A DNA stretch of 64,000 nt from Achromobacter xylosoxidans A8 (GTDB lineage: Bacteria > Pseudomonadota > Gammaproteobacteria > Burkholderiales > Burkholderiaceae_B): the NCBI RefSeq assembly GCF_000165835.1, contig NC_014640.1, forward strand, positions 62,001 to 126,000, given 5' to 3'. Position numbers and translations under genes: made by a program. Below the pieces are notes generated by a model. The model was not told the origin of the DNA. It ran no database searches and saw nothing but the letters and a program-made list of their open reading frames with translations. Every line of letters begins with the position of its first letter. Positions within the stretch are counted from its first letter, which is position 1. Below are positions 63,344 through 64,000 of this stretch, piece after piece.

Positions 63344-64000
63344 ATGAAAAAGAAGACATTGCTGATCAAGGCCGCGGGGGCGGCCTTGGCAATCATGGCC
63401 AGCGGCGCAATGGCGCAGAGCTGGCCGGCCAAGCCCGTCACGCTGGTGGTGCCCTACACCGCCGGCGGCAGCGCCGACGCGATCGGACGCCGCCTGGGCG
63501 ACGTGCTGCGCAAGGAAAGCAACGTAACCGTGATCGTCGAGAACAAGCCGGGCGCGGGCGCGTCCGTAGGCACCGACTTCGTGGCGCGCGCGCAGCCGGA
63601 TGGCACCACCTTGCTGCTGGCCTCCACCAGCCCGCTGACGATCTTCCCGCATTTGGCCAAGACCAACTACGACCCGATGAAGGACCTGACGCCGGTGGCC
63701 AGCGTGGCCGTGGCGCCCGTCGCCATCGTCGCCACCAAGGCGCTGCCGGTGAAGGACTTCGCCGGCCTGATCGACTATGCCAAGTCGCACCCGGACGGCG
63801 TGCGCTACGGCACGCCGGGCCAGGGCACCGTGGCCCACATCGGCATGTCGGCCGTCACGGCCCAGACCGGCACCAAGATGTTGCACGTGCCCTACCGCGG
63901 CAACAGCCAGGCGCTGACCGACGGCCTGGGCGGCGTGGTCGAACTGCTGGTGGTCAACAGCGATGTGGTGCTGCCGCACGTTGCCAACGGCGCGCTCAAG
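63344..64000 (+). CDS. Bug family solute receptor, truncated by window end
   Basis: At least 219 residues, open to the right edge. The signal (MKKKTLLIKAAGAALAIMAS, cleavage after AMAQS) is followed by PVTLVVPYTAGGSADAIGRR, the Bug opening, then VENKPGAGASVGTDFVARAQ and LHVPYRGNSQALTDGLGG. A TAGGACG site precedes the ATG. It lies 58 bases after the amidohydrolase stop and is likely its partner for uptake of the same compound (for instance an N-acyl amino acid). Confidence 0.88.
   Translation, partial: MKKKTLLIKAAGAALAIMASGAMAQSWPAKPVTLVVPYTAGGSADAIGRRLGDVLRKESNVTVIVENKPGAGASVGTDFVARAQPDGTTLLLASTSPLTIFPHLAKTNYDPMKDLTPVASVAVAPVAIVATKALPVKDFAGLIDYAKSHPDGVRYGTPGQGTVAHIGMSAVTAQTGTKMLHVPYRGNSQALTDGLGGVVELLVVNSDVVLPHVANGALK

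Overview
The window looks like a chromosomal segment of a high-GC betaproteobacterium of the Alcaligenaceae, most likely Achromobacter or a close Bordetella relative. The reasons are the several Bug-type solute receptors, the TAXI/TRAP and tricarboxylate-type uptake genes, the leucine-degradation genes with aceK among them, and the dense LysR and small-transporter content. This is inferred from gene families and style; no rRNA or other taxonomic marker is present.

Layout. 1-1.9 kb: an ABC uptake system (receptor, ATPase, start of a permease). 2-9 kb: topB, a divergent membrane protein with a GDYxxLxY tail, gluQ and smg. 9-15 kb: a TRAP permease with its TAXI receptor, divergent from a DSD1-type PLP enzyme coupled to an unknown 460-residue protein. 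15-17.6 kb: envelope/stress genes (entericidin, CsbD, a three-PAS LuxR regulator, a Pro/Gly-rich peptide). 17.6-20 kb: a Bug receptor and a class III aminotransferase.

20.1-28.9 kb is an accessory block unlike its surroundings: an orphan barstar-like inhibitor, a winged-helix Fic protein whose catalytic His is Gln with an inverted-repeat array upstream, a zinc-ribbon/Mrr-like nuclease, and a 1,771-residue protein combining a PD-(D/E)xK-like N-terminus, a STAND-type P-loop NTPase and a very long helical C-terminus. The last two genes are each bracketed by copies of one ~60-70 bp imperfect palindrome. This is the best candidate here for an undescribed (anti-phage-like) system; that function is inference.

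28.9-41 kb is a mosaic of small metabolic, exported and unknown genes. It includes a gene with a 10-C tract in its fifth to ninth codons (possible phase variation) and a cysteine-hydrolase-fold protein lacking the usual catalytic residues. 41.3-46.8 kb is an iron-uptake module: TonB receptor, FecR, FecI with a good Fur box, and an MFS exporter. 48-53 kb is a tightly packed operon: a 370-residue unknown with a C-terminal Cys pair, a Cys-form UGSC protein, a CoA transferase, a Bug receptor and a thioredoxin-reductase-like flavoprotein. It suggests a thiol-driven pathway for an imported organic acid. 53.7-61.9 kb holds leucine catabolism (liuD, liuB, a thiolase, aceK, liuA) under a perfect 20-bp palindrome typical of a LiuR operator. 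The window ends with an M20 amidohydrolase and a truncated Bug receptor.

No tRNA, rRNA, CRISPR array, integrase or complete insertion sequence was recognised.
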